A DNA stretch of 64,000 nucleotides from Castellaniella sp034675905 (GTDB lineage Bacteria > Pseudomonadota > Gammaproteobacteria > Burkholderiales > Burkholderiaceae_B), in the NCBI RefSeq assembly GCF_034675905.1, contig NZ_JAUCCV010000002.1:558001-622000 (forward strand). Direction: 5' to 3'. The notes beneath the pieces are model-generated. The model searched no databases, was not told the DNA's origin, and worked only from the letters and a program-made list of their open reading frames with translations. The number at the start of each line of letters is the position of its first letter. The first letter of the stretch is position 1. Of the stretch, positions 33,931-42,714 are shown one piece after another. A program made the translations under genes and the position numbers.

Positions 33931-34881
33931 TCAATCGGCGAACAAGGAACTGACCGATTCAGCCGTCGCGATGCGCAAGATGGTTTCACCCAACAGCGAT
34001 GCGCAGGACAGCTGGCGGATCTTGCCGCACTGGCGTGCCTGTTCGGACAGCGGAATGGTGTCGGTGACGATGACCTCGTCCAGCGCCGATTCCTGGATGC
34101 GCTTGACGGCTTCGCCGGACAACACCGGGTGCGTGCAATAAGCGTATACCAGTCCGGCGCCACGGTCTTTCAGGGCCTGCGCGGCCTTGCACAGCGTGCC
34201 GGCGGTATCGACCATGTCATCCATGATCAGGCAGGTGCGCCCGTTGACGTCACCGATGATGTTCATGACTTCGGACACATTGGCGCGCGGACGGCGCTTG
34301 TCGATGATGGCCAGGTCGGATTCCAGCTGTTTGGCCAGGGCGCGCGCGCGCACCACGCCACCGATGTCGGGCGATACCACCACCAGGTTCTGGAAGTTGC
34401 GGCTCCAGATGTCACCCAGCAGGATCGGCCCGGCGTAGATGTTATCCACCGGGATATCGAAAAACCCCTGAATCTGATCGGCATGCAGATCCATCATCAT
34501 GACGCGATCGACACCGACGGACTGCAGCATGTTGGCGACGACCTTGGCCGAGATCGATACCCGCGCCGAACGCGGCCGGCGGTCCTGGCGGGCATAGCCG
34601 AAATACGGGATGGCGGCAGTAATGTTGCGAGCCGAGGCGCGGCGCAGGGCATCGACCATCACCATGATTTCCATGAGATTGTCGTTGGTGGGCGCACAGG
34701 TGGGCTGCAGCACGAAAACGTCTTTGCCGCGAACGTTTTCATTGATTTCGACCATGACTTCGCCATCGGAAAACCGGCCGACGGTCATTTTCCCCAGCGA
34801 CATGTCCAGATGATTCACCACATCGACCGCCAAGCGAGGATTGGCCGTGCCGGTAAAAATCATGAATCTGTCTTGTGCCAT
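33931..34881 (-). CDS. prs: Ribose-phosphate pyrophosphokinase (PRPP synthase)
   Basis: This 316-residue enzyme makes phosphoribosyl pyrophosphate from ribose 5-phosphate and ATP for nucleotide, His and Trp synthesis. Motifs are the ATP-binding stretch YFGYARQDRR, the MMDLHADQIQGFFDIPVDN flexible-loop region with catalytic His, and the PRPP-binding loop LIMDDMVDTAGTL. The length is standard. It is the first gene after tRNA-Gln on this strand. Between its stop and rplY lies a GC palindrome (33894-33924) with no T-run behind it. Confidence 0.98.
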   Translation of the reverse strand: MAQDRFMIFTGTANPRLAVDVVNHLDMSLGKMTVGRFSDGEVMVEINENVRGKDVFVLQPTCAPTNDNLMEIMVMVDALRRASARNITAAIPYFGYARQDRRPRSARVSISAKVVANMLQSVGVDRVMMMDLHADQIQGFFDIPVDNIYAGPILLGDIWSRNFQNLVVVSPDIGGVVRARALAKQLESDLAIIDKRRPRANVSEVMNIIGDVNGRTCLIMDDMVDTAGTLCKAAQALKDRGAGLVYAYCTHPVLSGEAVKRIQESALDEVIVTDTIPLSEQARQCGKIRQLSCASLLGETILRIATAESVSSLFAD

Positions 34882-34976
34882 GGTAGCGAACCAATGATGT
34901 CAAATGACAAGGCTGTTGACCAGTGCCCCGGTGGGACCGACTCAACAGCCTGATATGTCTATCCGCAATGGAAGTG

Positions 34977-35053
34977 TGGCTGGGGAAGAAGGATTCGAAC
35001 CTTCGCATGCCGGAATCAAAATCCGGTGCCTTAACCAGCTTGGCGATTCCCCA
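34977..35053 (-). tRNA. tRNA-Gln (UUG anticodon)
   Basis: On the minus strand the sequence folds as a cloverleaf. The acceptor stem is TGGGGAA/TTCCCCA, the D-stem GCC/GGC, and the anticodon arm CCGGA-TTTTGAT-TCCGG with anticodon TTG. The variable loop has five bases, the T-arm is GAAGG-TTCGAAT-CCTTC, and the encoded 3' end is G-CCA. The D-loop is 11 bases. It lies between ispE and prs, an order seen in related Burkholderiales. Confidence 0.96.
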
Positions 35054-35057
35054 ACGA

Positions 35058-35954
35058 TCAATCCATTACCCAGTCCCGCAGCGGATGTTCACCCAGTCCC
35101 TGGCAAACCCAGGAATCCTCGATGACCGCATTAGGCAGGTCATGTATTTTACTGATTATCCGGTCCTGCTGCACCCGAGCCAGTCGCGCATCAGCAAAAC
35201 CCGCAAACAGACACGAACCCGATCCCGTCATGCGTGCATCCAGCCCCGCCCTGCGCATCGCCCCCAGTATCTGAGCGATCATCGGATGGTGTCGACACAC
35301 GACTGATTCCAGATCGTTGCGGCCAAAGAGGCTGCTGTGTTCTGATTGCCAATCAGCAAAGACCGAGATTTTTACCGATTCCGAATCTCTTGTCAAATCA
35401 GCATCCTGAAATACCGTCGCTGTCTGGACATGAACCGCAGGCCGCAGCACCCAGTAAGCCTGGGACGGCAAGGTCACCGCCGTCAGGTCTTCTCCTACTC
35501 CTTGGGCAAAGGCTGATTGCCCAAAGATGAAGACCGGCACATCCGCCCCCAACGGCAAAGCCAGGCGCAGCAGCTGCGATCGCGTCAGGCCGGTTCCCCA
35601 CAAACGGTTGAGTGCGATCAGGGTCGTTGCTGCATCGCTGGACCCCCCGCCCAGGCCGCCGCCCGCCGGGATGCGTTTACGGTAGCGGATGCGCGCGCCC
35701 TGGCGGACGCCCGTGGCCTGCTGCAGCAGACGGGCCGCCCGCAGGACCAGATCCTGATCCGCCGGCAAACCCGGCAAGCTCTCGCCATCGCGGGCGATCA
35801 GGCCATCGGCGGTGCGCTCAAAATCCAGGTGATCACACAGATCGATGAAGCGGAACACCGTCTGCAACTGGTGATAGCCGTCCGGCCGCCGCCCCACGAC
35901 ATGCAGAAACAGATTCAGCTTGGCTGGCGCGGGGACGTCGTACAGAGCGGCCAT
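35058..35954 (-). CDS. ispE: 4-diphosphocytidyl-2-C-methyl-D-erythritol kinase
   Basis: This GHMP-family kinase (298 residues) phosphorylates CDP-methylerythritol in the non-mevalonate isoprenoid pathway. The N-terminal substrate motif is PAPAKLNLFLHVVGRRPDGYH, here given in part, and the ATP-binding glycine loop is IPAGGGLGGGSSDAA. The C-terminal GHMP motif is ARMTGSGSCLFAGF. The start is ATG 35954 (MAALYDVPAPAK). A frame reaching 36047 overlaps lolB and adds 31 non-family residues. The gene follows lolB by 59 bp and ends just before tRNA-Gln. Confidence 0.96.
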   Translation of the reverse strand: MAALYDVPAPAKLNLFLHVVGRRPDGYHQLQTVFRFIDLCDHLDFERTADGLIARDGESLPGLPADQDLVLRAARLLQQATGVRQGARIRYRKRIPAGGGLGGGSSDAATTLIALNRLWGTGLTRSQLLRLALPLGADVPVFIFGQSAFAQGVGEDLTAVTLPSQAYWVLRPAVHVQTATVFQDADLTRDSESVKISVFADWQSEHSSLFGRNDLESVVCRHHPMIAQILGAMRRAGLDARMTGSGSCLFAGFADARLARVQQDRIISKIHDLPNAVIEDSWVCQGLGEHPLRDWVMD

Positions 35955-36013
35955 GGGCAAACGCCCCGGACCACGTTCGCCGGACGCTGCCGTCCATGCG
36001 CGATCCGGCGGCG

Positions 36014-36592
36014 TCACGGACGATCCATGACCAGCTGCAGCCGCCACTGACCCTGATCGTCCTGACGAGACAGGCGCACGCGCAACGGCCCCTGATCGTC
36101 GTCATACGCCGACAGGCGGACGTCCCAGCCGTGCTGCTGCAGGGCGGTCAAGCGGCCCTGCTCGTCGTGCTGGACGCCGCTGGCGGCCTGACCGGGTTCG
36201 AGCTGCCCCCGGACCCAGTACCGCAAACCGGCCACCGGCATGGGGTGTCCCCACACCTGGGCCAGCAAGGCATCGGGCGACGGCGCGGATTCCCGGCTGC
36301 CATCGGCGCGTTCCAGCACAGAGACGCCGGCATCCACCCGGATTCGCGCCAAGACGCTGCCCAAAGGATTGCTGAGATCCAGTTGCAAGGTGCGCCCATC
36401 ATCGCGCCAGGAAAACCCGCCCTGCGCCGCGTACGGCGGCTGGGCCACCGGCTGCAGGTTCACGGCAAAGCGGCCGACGCGTTCAAAAGCCGGACCCTGC
36501 CCGCCAATACGGGCGGGCGCTGCGCAGGCCGCCAGCAGGACGGCCAGCCCCAGCATGGTCAACAGACGCCCCACGACGCGCACCCTGGTCAC
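36014..36592 (-). CDS. lolB: Outer-membrane lipoprotein insertion factor LolB
   Basis: This 192-residue lipoprotein accepts lipoproteins from LolA and inserts them into the outer membrane. The signal peptide has the lipobox LLAAC (Cys about 23). The mature domain has the LolB hallmarks FSWRDDGRTLQLDLSNPLG and LRYWVRGQLEPG. The start is GTG 36592, overlapping the stop of the upstream TPR gene (GTGA), so it is translationally coupled. The usual betaproteobacterial order TPR gene-lolB-ispE is kept. Confidence 0.94.
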   Translation of the reverse strand: MTRVRVVGRLLTMLGLAVLLAACAAPARIGGQGPAFERVGRFAVNLQPVAQPPYAAQGGFSWRDDGRTLQLDLSNPLGSVLARIRVDAGVSVLERADGSRESAPSPDALLAQVWGHPMPVAGLRYWVRGQLEPGQAASGVQHDEQGRLTALQQHGWDVRLSAYDDDQGPLRVRLSRQDDQGQWRLQLVMDRP

Positions 36593-38424
36593 GGCAACTG
36601 AACCCCCAGACGCTGCAAGGTAGCCTTCAGCGCGTCGTTATCAGGGTCGGCCTTGCGGCCTTCCGTCCAGATGCGCCTGGCTTCGTCGCGGCGTTTGAGC
36701 ATCCATAAGGTTTCGCCCAGATGCGCGGCGACATCGGCAGCCTGCAATTGGTCGTAGGACCGCCGCAGATATTCCAGCGCGCCCTGATAATCCCGGGTGC
36801 GGAACAGATACCAGCCCACGCTGTCCAGGATATAGGCATTGTCGGGGTCCAGTTCCAGCGCCCGTTCCAGCAGGTCACGCGCCTCGGGCAGGCGGCGGTT
36901 TTCCTCGACGTAGGTGTAGCCCAGGGAATTGTAGGCATTGGCATTATCGGGATCCAGCACGATGACCTGACGCATCAGGGATTCGAAGTCGGCGGTTTTC
37001 CCCTGCTGGTGCAACAACATGCCCAGCTCGTATTTGACTTCCGGCGTGTCCGGCATCTCCAGATCGGCCGCCTTCAGCGCCTCGACGGCCTGATCCGTGC
37101 GGCCCGCGTCCCGATAGATGGTCGCCAGCGTCAGGCGCACGACAGTGCGCTCACGACGGTCGGCAGGCTTGATGGCATCCAGCGTGGCGCGCGCCTTGGC
37201 CAGATCGCCTTGGCGGCCATACAGGACGGCTTCATGGGTTCGCGCCTGAAACTGCAGATTGGGTTCATCGATGCTGCGCAATTGCCGGATGGCTTCTTTC
37301 AGATCGCCTTGGCGTTCAGCAATCTGCACCAGCAACAGACGGGCGTCGGACACATCAGCCTGGGCGCTGGTGGCGCCATCGGCCGTTGCCCTGCGCCGCT
37401 GCTGCTGGATCGTGATGTACTCGCCCAAGAGCGCCTTGGCGGCGTCGTAGCGGCCCGCCCGCGCATTGACCTCGGATTCCGTATACAACAGATCGAAGTC
37501 TTCAGGCGTCTGCTTGCGCATCGAATCCAGTAATTTCAGGGCCTCGTCGAACTGCCCCTGCCCTGTCAGCCGGCTGACCAGCAGCAACTGCAGGGCTCGT
37601 TGATCCGGGTGCTTGGCCAGATAGGCATAGGTATCCCCGATCGCTTGGCGAGGTTCGACCCGCAGGCCATATTCCAGCACCCGCTGGGCGGCATCCGAAG
37701 AATCCGGGTCCAGCGCCTGCGCCTGATAGGCCTCATCCACGGCCCGCCGGGGTTCGCCGGCCGACCATGCCGTATCCGCCAAAGCCAGATGGGCCAGCGA
37801 CGAAGTCTTGACGACCCCCGTCAACGCCTTGTCCAGCACATCCAGCGCCAGACGCTTGTCGGTCATCTTGGAGACGATGCCCACCGCCTGGACAATGGCC
37901 TGATCCTTGTCATCGGCAGCGTCGATCCGGCGGGCCAGCGTGCGGGCCAGGCCATCGGTCTGGCCGCTGGACGCCGACAGCGCCAGCGAAGCGGCGACGG
38001 CTTCCGGATTGTCCGGGTCAAGTTGGGCCCATTCACGGGCGGACTGCAGCGCCAAAGTCAGGTTGCGCCCTGTCATGGCCATCTGAAAGGCCCGCTGCCC
38101 CAATCTGGGATCCAGGGTATCACGCGCCAGGCCGAGCAGTTCCTGGGCGGCATCTTCGTATTGCCCGCGCTGGGCGGCCAGTTCAGCCACCAGAATGCGA
38201 TACAGTAGTTCAGGCGTCAGGCTGACAGCTGGCGGCTCACCGGGGCGCAAACGGATGGTTTCGACCGAATCCGCCGGCGCAGGAACCGGCGGTGCAGCCC
38301 AGGCAGTCTCGTGCGCGGCGACCAGCACCAGCACCACGGGCAATACAAAGGCGGAAATTCTCATCGGCGGTAACCAGGGCCGCAACGCGAGAAACGCCCG
38401 CGTCTGGTGGCAAAATTGCTTCAT
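36589..38424 (-). CDS. TPR-repeat periplasmic protein upstream of lolB
   Basis: This 611-residue protein has an N-terminal secretion signal (ISAFVLPVVLVLVAAHETAWA) and then many tetratricopeptide-like helical repeats through to the C-terminus. Late repeats such as NANAYNSLGYTYVEENRRLPEARDLLERAL (about 490-520) and AYILDSVGWYLFRTRDYQGALEYL are clear TPRs. Such genes are constantly found before lolB in this group, but the function is not established. A role as a scaffold in envelope biogenesis is a guess from context. The start may be ATG 38424 or ATG 38364. Neither has a good Shine-Dalgarno sequence. The 25-bp gap to the divergent mutM holds both promoters or overlaps them. Confidence 0.88.
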   Translation of the reverse strand: MKQFCHQTRAFLALRPWLPPMRISAFVLPVVLVLVAAHETAWAAPPVPAPADSVETIRLRPGEPPAVSLTPELLYRILVAELAAQRGQYEDAAQELLGLARDTLDPRLGQRAFQMAMTGRNLTLALQSAREWAQLDPDNPEAVAASLALSASSGQTDGLARTLARRIDAADDKDQAIVQAVGIVSKMTDKRLALDVLDKALTGVVKTSSLAHLALADTAWSAGEPRRAVDEAYQAQALDPDSSDAAQRVLEYGLRVEPRQAIGDTYAYLAKHPDQRALQLLLVSRLTGQGQFDEALKLLDSMRKQTPEDFDLLYTESEVNARAGRYDAAKALLGEYITIQQQRRRATADGATSAQADVSDARLLLVQIAERQGDLKEAIRQLRSIDEPNLQFQARTHEAVLYGRQGDLAKARATLDAIKPADRRERTVVRLTLATIYRDAGRTDQAVEALKAADLEMPDTPEVKYELGMLLHQQGKTADFESLMRQVIVLDPDNANAYNSLGYTYVEENRRLPEARDLLERALELDPDNAYILDSVGWYLFRTRDYQGALEYLRRSYDQLQAADVAAHLGETLWMLKRRDEARRIWTEGRKADPDNDALKATLQRLGVQLP

Positions 38425-38449
38425 CGAAAGAGGATGTTATCACCCTGCC

Positions 38450-39277
38450 ATGCCTGAACTGCCAGAAGTCGAAACAACGCGTCGTGGAATTGCCACGATC
38501 ATGCCCGGACGCATCCTGCGGCAACTCATCGTGCACGAATCCCGGCTGCGCTGGCCGGTGCCCCCGGACCTGCCCGCGCTGCTGCGGGATGCACCGGTAC
38601 TGGCCTGCGAACGGCGGGGAAAATATCTGCTGATCCGGTTTGCGCACGGTGTCCAGATCGTGCATCTGGGCATGTCCGGGTCCCTGCGACGGGTGGCGAT
38701 GGACGAACCTTTGCGCAAACACGATCACGTGGAATGGGTGTTCGACGACGCCCGCTTCCTGCTGCACGATCCGCGCCGCTTCGGCGCCGTGCTGTGGCAC
38801 CCACTGATTGCCGGCCCGCTGGAAGCGCATCCTCTGCTGGCCAGTCTGGGCTGCGAGCCCTTTGGCCCTGACTTCACCCCCGACAGCCTGCATGCGGGCG
38901 TCCACGGGCGCCGCCAGTCCATCAAGCAATTGCTGCTGGGTGGACGCATCGTGGTGGGCGTCGGCAATATCTATGCCTCGGAATCGCTGTACCTGGCAGG
39001 CATCGACCCGCGCACACCGGGCAGCCGTGTGTCGCGGCCACGCTGCGCCCGGCTGCACGAGGCCATCCTGCAGACGCTGAGCCAAGCACTGGAGTCAGGC
39101 GGCAGCACCCTGCGCGACTACGTCAACGCGCAAGGCACGCCGGGCGCCTATTTCACACTGCACGCCGCCGTCTATGACCGCGACGGCCTGCCCTGCCCGC
39201 GCTGCGCCGGTCCTATCCGCCGCATCGTGCAAGGGCAGCGGGCGACGTATTTCTGCCCGCACTGCCAGACCCGCTGA
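38450..39277 (+). CDS. mutM: Formamidopyrimidine-DNA glycosylase
   Basis: This 275-residue DNA repair enzyme removes 8-oxoguanine and formamidopyrimidines and nicks the abasic site. The N-terminal Pro nucleophile is in MPELPEVETTRRG, with Glu3 next to it and the Lys in RRGKYLL. The H2TH region is GVGNIYASESLY. The C-terminal zinc finger has the four cysteines of CPRCAGPIRRIVQGQRATYFCPHC, split as CPRC and CPHC. The start at ATG 38450 is fixed by the processed N-terminal proline. It is divergent from the TPR gene with a 25-bp gap. Confidence 0.97.
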   Translation: MPELPEVETTRRGIATIMPGRILRQLIVHESRLRWPVPPDLPALLRDAPVLACERRGKYLLIRFAHGVQIVHLGMSGSLRRVAMDEPLRKHDHVEWVFDDARFLLHDPRRFGAVLWHPLIAGPLEAHPLLASLGCEPFGPDFTPDSLHAGVHGRRQSIKQLLLGGRIVVGVGNIYASESLYLAGIDPRTPGSRVSRPRCARLHEAILQTLSQALESGGSTLRDYVNAQGTPGAYFTLHAAVYDRDGLPCPRCAGPIRRIVQGQRATYFCPHCQTR

Positions 39278-39305
39278 GACAGGCAGCCGGCCAGCCGAAG
39301 ACGCG

Positions 39306-39650
39306 TCAGTCCAGCGCAGCGACGATGATGACCTCAAACTTCAGGTCGGACGCCGCCAGGCGCGCTTCGCCCGTCGCACGGGCCGGGGGGTTGGCCGGAT
39401 CGATCCAGGCTTCCCAGACCGGGTTCATGGCGGCGAAATCCGCCATGTCACGCAGCCAGATCGTCGCTTGCAGAATCTTGGACTTATGGCTGCCGGCCTT
39501 GGCCAGCAGCTCGTCGACCTTGGCCAGGGCCGAGCGCGCCTGAGCCTGGACGTCGCTACCCGTCCCGGTCTGCCCGGACAGGTACACGGTATTGCCATGG
39601 ACGACGGCGCCGCTCATGCGGACGCCGGGTTCGATGCGTTGGATCGTCAT
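39306..39650 (-). CDS. RidA (YjgF/YER057c) family protein
   Basis: This 114-residue protein belongs to the RidA/YjgF family. Canonical RidA hydrolyses reactive enamines or imines, but many subfamilies exist. Features include YLSGQTGTGSDVQAQARSALAKVDELL and KILQATIWLRDMADFAAMNPVWEAWID. The Arg that marks active RidA enzymes (RVEVD-like context) is replaced by ARATGEARLAASDLKFEVIIVA, so this may be an Rid4-7 type member. The start is ATG 39650 with GGAG at eight bases. It converges on mutM. Confidence 0.88.
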   Translation of the reverse strand: MTIQRIEPGVRMSGAVVHGNTVYLSGQTGTGSDVQAQARSALAKVDELLAKAGSHKSKILQATIWLRDMADFAAMNPVWEAWIDPANPPARATGEARLAASDLKFEVIIVAALD

Positions 39651-39755
39651 GTAAAGAACTCCGAGAAGGTGGAAAACGGCGCCATGATACCCGAGCCCGG
39701 CGCAGCAGGCGGGCACAGGCCCAGAGAGCGGAATTGCCCCGGTATCAGACTGTGT

Positions 39756-41168
39756 TCAGGCCAGGACTTTGCCGGGATTCATGATGCCCAGCGGGTCCAG
39801 CGCGGATTTGACGCGATGCATCAGCGCCATCTCGATCGGGTCCTTGAACTGCGGCAGCGCATCGCGTTTCAGCTGCCCCACCCCATGTTCCGCACTGATG
39901 GACCCGCCCACGGCATGCACCCGCTGGTGCACCAAGGCATATACGTCATCCTGGTGCGCCAGCAACTGGCCTTCGGCCCAGTCGGCGCCGCGCGCCACGT
40001 TGTAGTGCAGATTACCGTCGCCCAGATGGCCGAAGATCACGTTCCGGATACCAGGGAAAGCCGCCTGCAAGGCGGCATTGGCGCCCAGCACGAATTCCGC
40101 CATGCGCGACACCGGAATCGAGACGTCATGCTTGATGCTTTTGCCGGATTCCTTTTCGGCCAAGGGGATGCTTTCCCGCAGATGCCACAGGGCATGGCTT
40201 TGCGCCATGGATTCTGCAATCACCGCATCCAGCACGCAGCCGGCCTCTATGGCGTCGCCGATCACGACCTCGAAACGTTCGCGGGCATGCAATTCGGACT
40301 CGCTGTCGGATAATTCCAGCAGGGCATACCAGGGCAATGTCGCCGAGACCCCTTCGAAGGGCAAGCGCTGTTGCGGGAAACAGCGCACCACGTCCTGCAG
40401 ACAATCGCCCGCCATCAGTTCGAAGCCGGTCAGCGACGCCCCCAGGCCCGCCCGCGCCCGCCCCAGCATGACAATGGCGGATTCGATGGAATCCAGCGCC
40501 AGCAAGGCCGTACAGCGCGCGACCGGCAAGGGATGCAGTTTCAGCGTGGCGGCGGTGATCACCCCCAGCGTCCCCTCGCTGCCGATATACAGGTCGCGCA
40601 GGTTGTAGCCGGTATTGTCCTTGCGCAAGCCGCGCAGGCCATGCCAGATGTCGCCCTGGGCTGTCACGACTTCCAGCCCCAGGGTCAGTTCACGCATGTT
40701 GCCGTAGCGCAGCACCTGCGTGCCCCCGGCATTGGTCGCCAGATTGCCGCCGATGGTGCAACTGCCTTCCGCCGCCAGGCTAAGCGGAAACAAGCGCCCG
40801 GCATCGAAGGCCGCCTGCTGCACGGCCTGCAGGATGCAGCCGGCTTCAACATCCATCGTGTCATTGTCCGTATCGATGCCGCGCACCCGATTCAGCCGCT
40901 GCAGGGACAGGATCACGGCGCTGCCTGCATCGTCGGGGGTGGCGCCGCCGCACAAGCCGGTATTGCCGCCCTGGGGAATGACCGGGATCCGGGCCTGTGC
41001 GCAATACCGCACGACGGCGGCGACTTCGTCCGTGCTGCCTGGCCGCACCACGGCCAGGGCCCGCCCGTGGTAGCGTTCGCGCCAATCGACCTCGTAGGAC
41101 AGGGCATCCGCCCCGGTCAAGACATGCGGCGCGCCCACCGTCGCCCGCAAAGCATCCAGATGATCCAT
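39756..41168 (-). CDS. FAD-binding oxidoreductase, GlcD / D-2-hydroxyglutarate dehydrogenase-like
   Basis: This flavoprotein of about 470 residues has an N-terminal PCMH FAD-binding domain (VVRPGSTDEVAAVVRYCAQ; GGNTGLCGGATP; IGGNLATNAGGTQVLRYGN) and a C-terminal oxidase domain (HDVSIPVSRMAEFV; GHLGDGNLHYNV; ISAEHGVGQLKRDAL). The pattern fits D-2-hydroxyacid dehydrogenases such as D-2-hydroxyglutarate or D-lactate dehydrogenases. The exact substrate is unresolved. The start is either ATG 41168 (MDHLDALRA) or ATG 41207. Neither has a good Shine-Dalgarno sequence, and family proteins usually begin close to LDALR. It is divergent from the phosphomannomutase gene. Confidence 0.88.
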   Translation of the reverse strand: MDHLDALRATVGAPHVLTGADALSYEVDWRERYHGRALAVVRPGSTDEVAAVVRYCAQARIPVIPQGGNTGLCGGATPDDAGSAVILSLQRLNRVRGIDTDNDTMDVEAGCILQAVQQAAFDAGRLFPLSLAAEGSCTIGGNLATNAGGTQVLRYGNMRELTLGLEVVTAQGDIWHGLRGLRKDNTGYNLRDLYIGSEGTLGVITAATLKLHPLPVARCTALLALDSIESAIVMLGRARAGLGASLTGFELMAGDCLQDVVRCFPQQRLPFEGVSATLPWYALLELSDSESELHARERFEVVIGDAIEAGCVLDAVIAESMAQSHALWHLRESIPLAEKESGKSIKHDVSIPVSRMAEFVLGANAALQAAFPGIRNVIFGHLGDGNLHYNVARGADWAEGQLLAHQDDVYALVHQRVHAVGGSISAEHGVGQLKRDALPQFKDPIEMALMHRVKSALDPLGIMNPGKVLA

Positions 41169-41309
41169 GAACTGAAAATCCCGTAAGCTGCGCCAAGAGG
41201 CATTCATTGTAATCGGCGATAATGGACGATGCTGGCAGCCGGACATGCCCGGCCTGGTCCTTCCGCACGCTGACTGCCGCTCATCCCTCATTCTTATTCG
41301 AGATCCGCC

Positions 41310-42695
41310 GTGTCAGATTCCCTGCCCGCATCCGTTTTCAAGGCCTATGACATCCGGGGGACGGTCCCCGACCAGTTGAACGATGGTTTCGCCTACGCCC
41401 TGGGCCTGGCGTTGGCCGCGCAGGCCCGCCTGGAAAACGTGCGCAGCCTGGTGGTCGGCCACGATGGCCGGATCAGCAGCCCCGGCTTGTCAGCGGCCCT
41501 GCAGGCCGGCTTGCACGCGGGCGGCATCGACACCGTGGACCTGGGCCTGGTGCATACGCCGCTGGTGTACTTTGCCGCCCACCTGACCGGCTGCGGTTCG
41601 GGTGTGGCCATCACGGGCAGTCACAATCCACCCGACTACAACGGCTTCAAGATGATGATGGGAGGGCGCACCCTGCACGGCGAAGACATCCAGGCCCTGC
41701 ATGCCTGCATGCGCGATATTCAGCCGTCGCAAGACACGACGCCGGGGCGGTCCGAATCACAGAACCTGATCGACACCTACATCCGGCGCATCACCGATCA
41801 TGTCCAGTTGGCGCGGCCTTTGCACATCGCAATCGACTGCGGCAACGGCGTCGGCGCCGTGGCGGCCGGGCGCCTGTTCCGCGCCCTGGGATGCACGGTG
41901 GACGAACTCTTCTGCACGGTGGATGGCCATTTCCCCAACCATCACCCGGACCCCGCCGAACCCAAGAATCTGCAGGACCTGATCGACCACCTGAAACGCA
42001 CCGACTGCGACATCGGACTGGCCTTTGACGGCGATGCCGACCGCCTGGGCGTCGTCACCCGATCCGGCCAGATCATCTGGCCCGACCGCCAGCTGATCCT
42101 GTTCGCCCGCGACATCCTGCAGCGCGAACCCGGGTCCGCCATCATTTTCGACGTGAAATGCAGCCGCCACCTGGGGCAGGCCATCCGCGACGCCGGCGGC
42201 GTCCCGCTGATGTCCCAGACCGGCCATTCCCTGATCAAGGCCCGCCTGGCGGAAACCGGTGCGCCCCTGGCCGGCGAAATGAGCGGTCACCTGTTCTTCA
42301 AGGAACGCTGGTACGGTTTCGACGATGGGCTCTACGCCGGCGCGCGCTTGCTGGAAATCCTGGCGCGCAGCGCCGATCCCGGCCAGTTGCTGGAATCCCT
42401 GCCGCAAGGCCTGTCCACCCCCGAACTGAAGCTGCCCATGGCCGAAGGCGAACCGCATGCCTTTGTGCAACGCCTGCAAACCGAAGGCCATTTTCCGACG
42501 GCCCGGGACCGCATCACCATCGATGGCATCCGCGCCGAATACGCGGATGGCTTTGGCCTGGCCCGCGCGTCCAACACCACGCCGGTCGTCGTGCTGCGCT
42601 TCGAGGGCGATACCCCCGAAGCCCTGGCGCGGATCCAGGCGGAATTCCGCCACGCGATCCATACACTGCTGCCGGGGCGGGAATTGCCGTTCTAA
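41310..42695 (+). CDS. Phosphomannomutase / phosphoglucomutase
   Basis: This 461-residue enzyme is of the alpha-D-phosphohexomutase family (AlgC/ManB type), interconverting hexose 1- and 6-phosphates for nucleotide-sugar synthesis. The N-terminal FKAYDIRG, the phosphoserine loop ITGSHNPPDYNGFK (Ser about 103), the metal-binding loop FDGDADRLGVV and the sugar loop GEMSGHLFF are intact. The start is GTG 41310. The gene converges with the polysaccharide cluster, ending 19 bp from its last gene. It could therefore supply sugars to it, as well as to LPS core synthesis. Confidence 0.95.
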   Translation: MSDSLPASVFKAYDIRGTVPDQLNDGFAYALGLALAAQARLENVRSLVVGHDGRISSPGLSAALQAGLHAGGIDTVDLGLVHTPLVYFAAHLTGCGSGVAITGSHNPPDYNGFKMMMGGRTLHGEDIQALHACMRDIQPSQDTTPGRSESQNLIDTYIRRITDHVQLARPLHIAIDCGNGVGAVAAGRLFRALGCTVDELFCTVDGHFPNHHPDPAEPKNLQDLIDHLKRTDCDIGLAFDGDADRLGVVTRSGQIIWPDRQLILFARDILQREPGSAIIFDVKCSRHLGQAIRDAGGVPLMSQTGHSLIKARLAETGAPLAGEMSGHLFFKERWYGFDDGLYAGARLLEILARSADPGQLLESLPQGLSTPELKLPMAEGEPHAFVQRLQTEGHFPTARDRITIDGIRAEYADGFGLARASNTTPVVVLRFEGDTPEALARIQAEFRHAIHTLLPGRELPF

Positions 42696-42714
42696 GCCAG
42701 CACCAGGCGTCCCG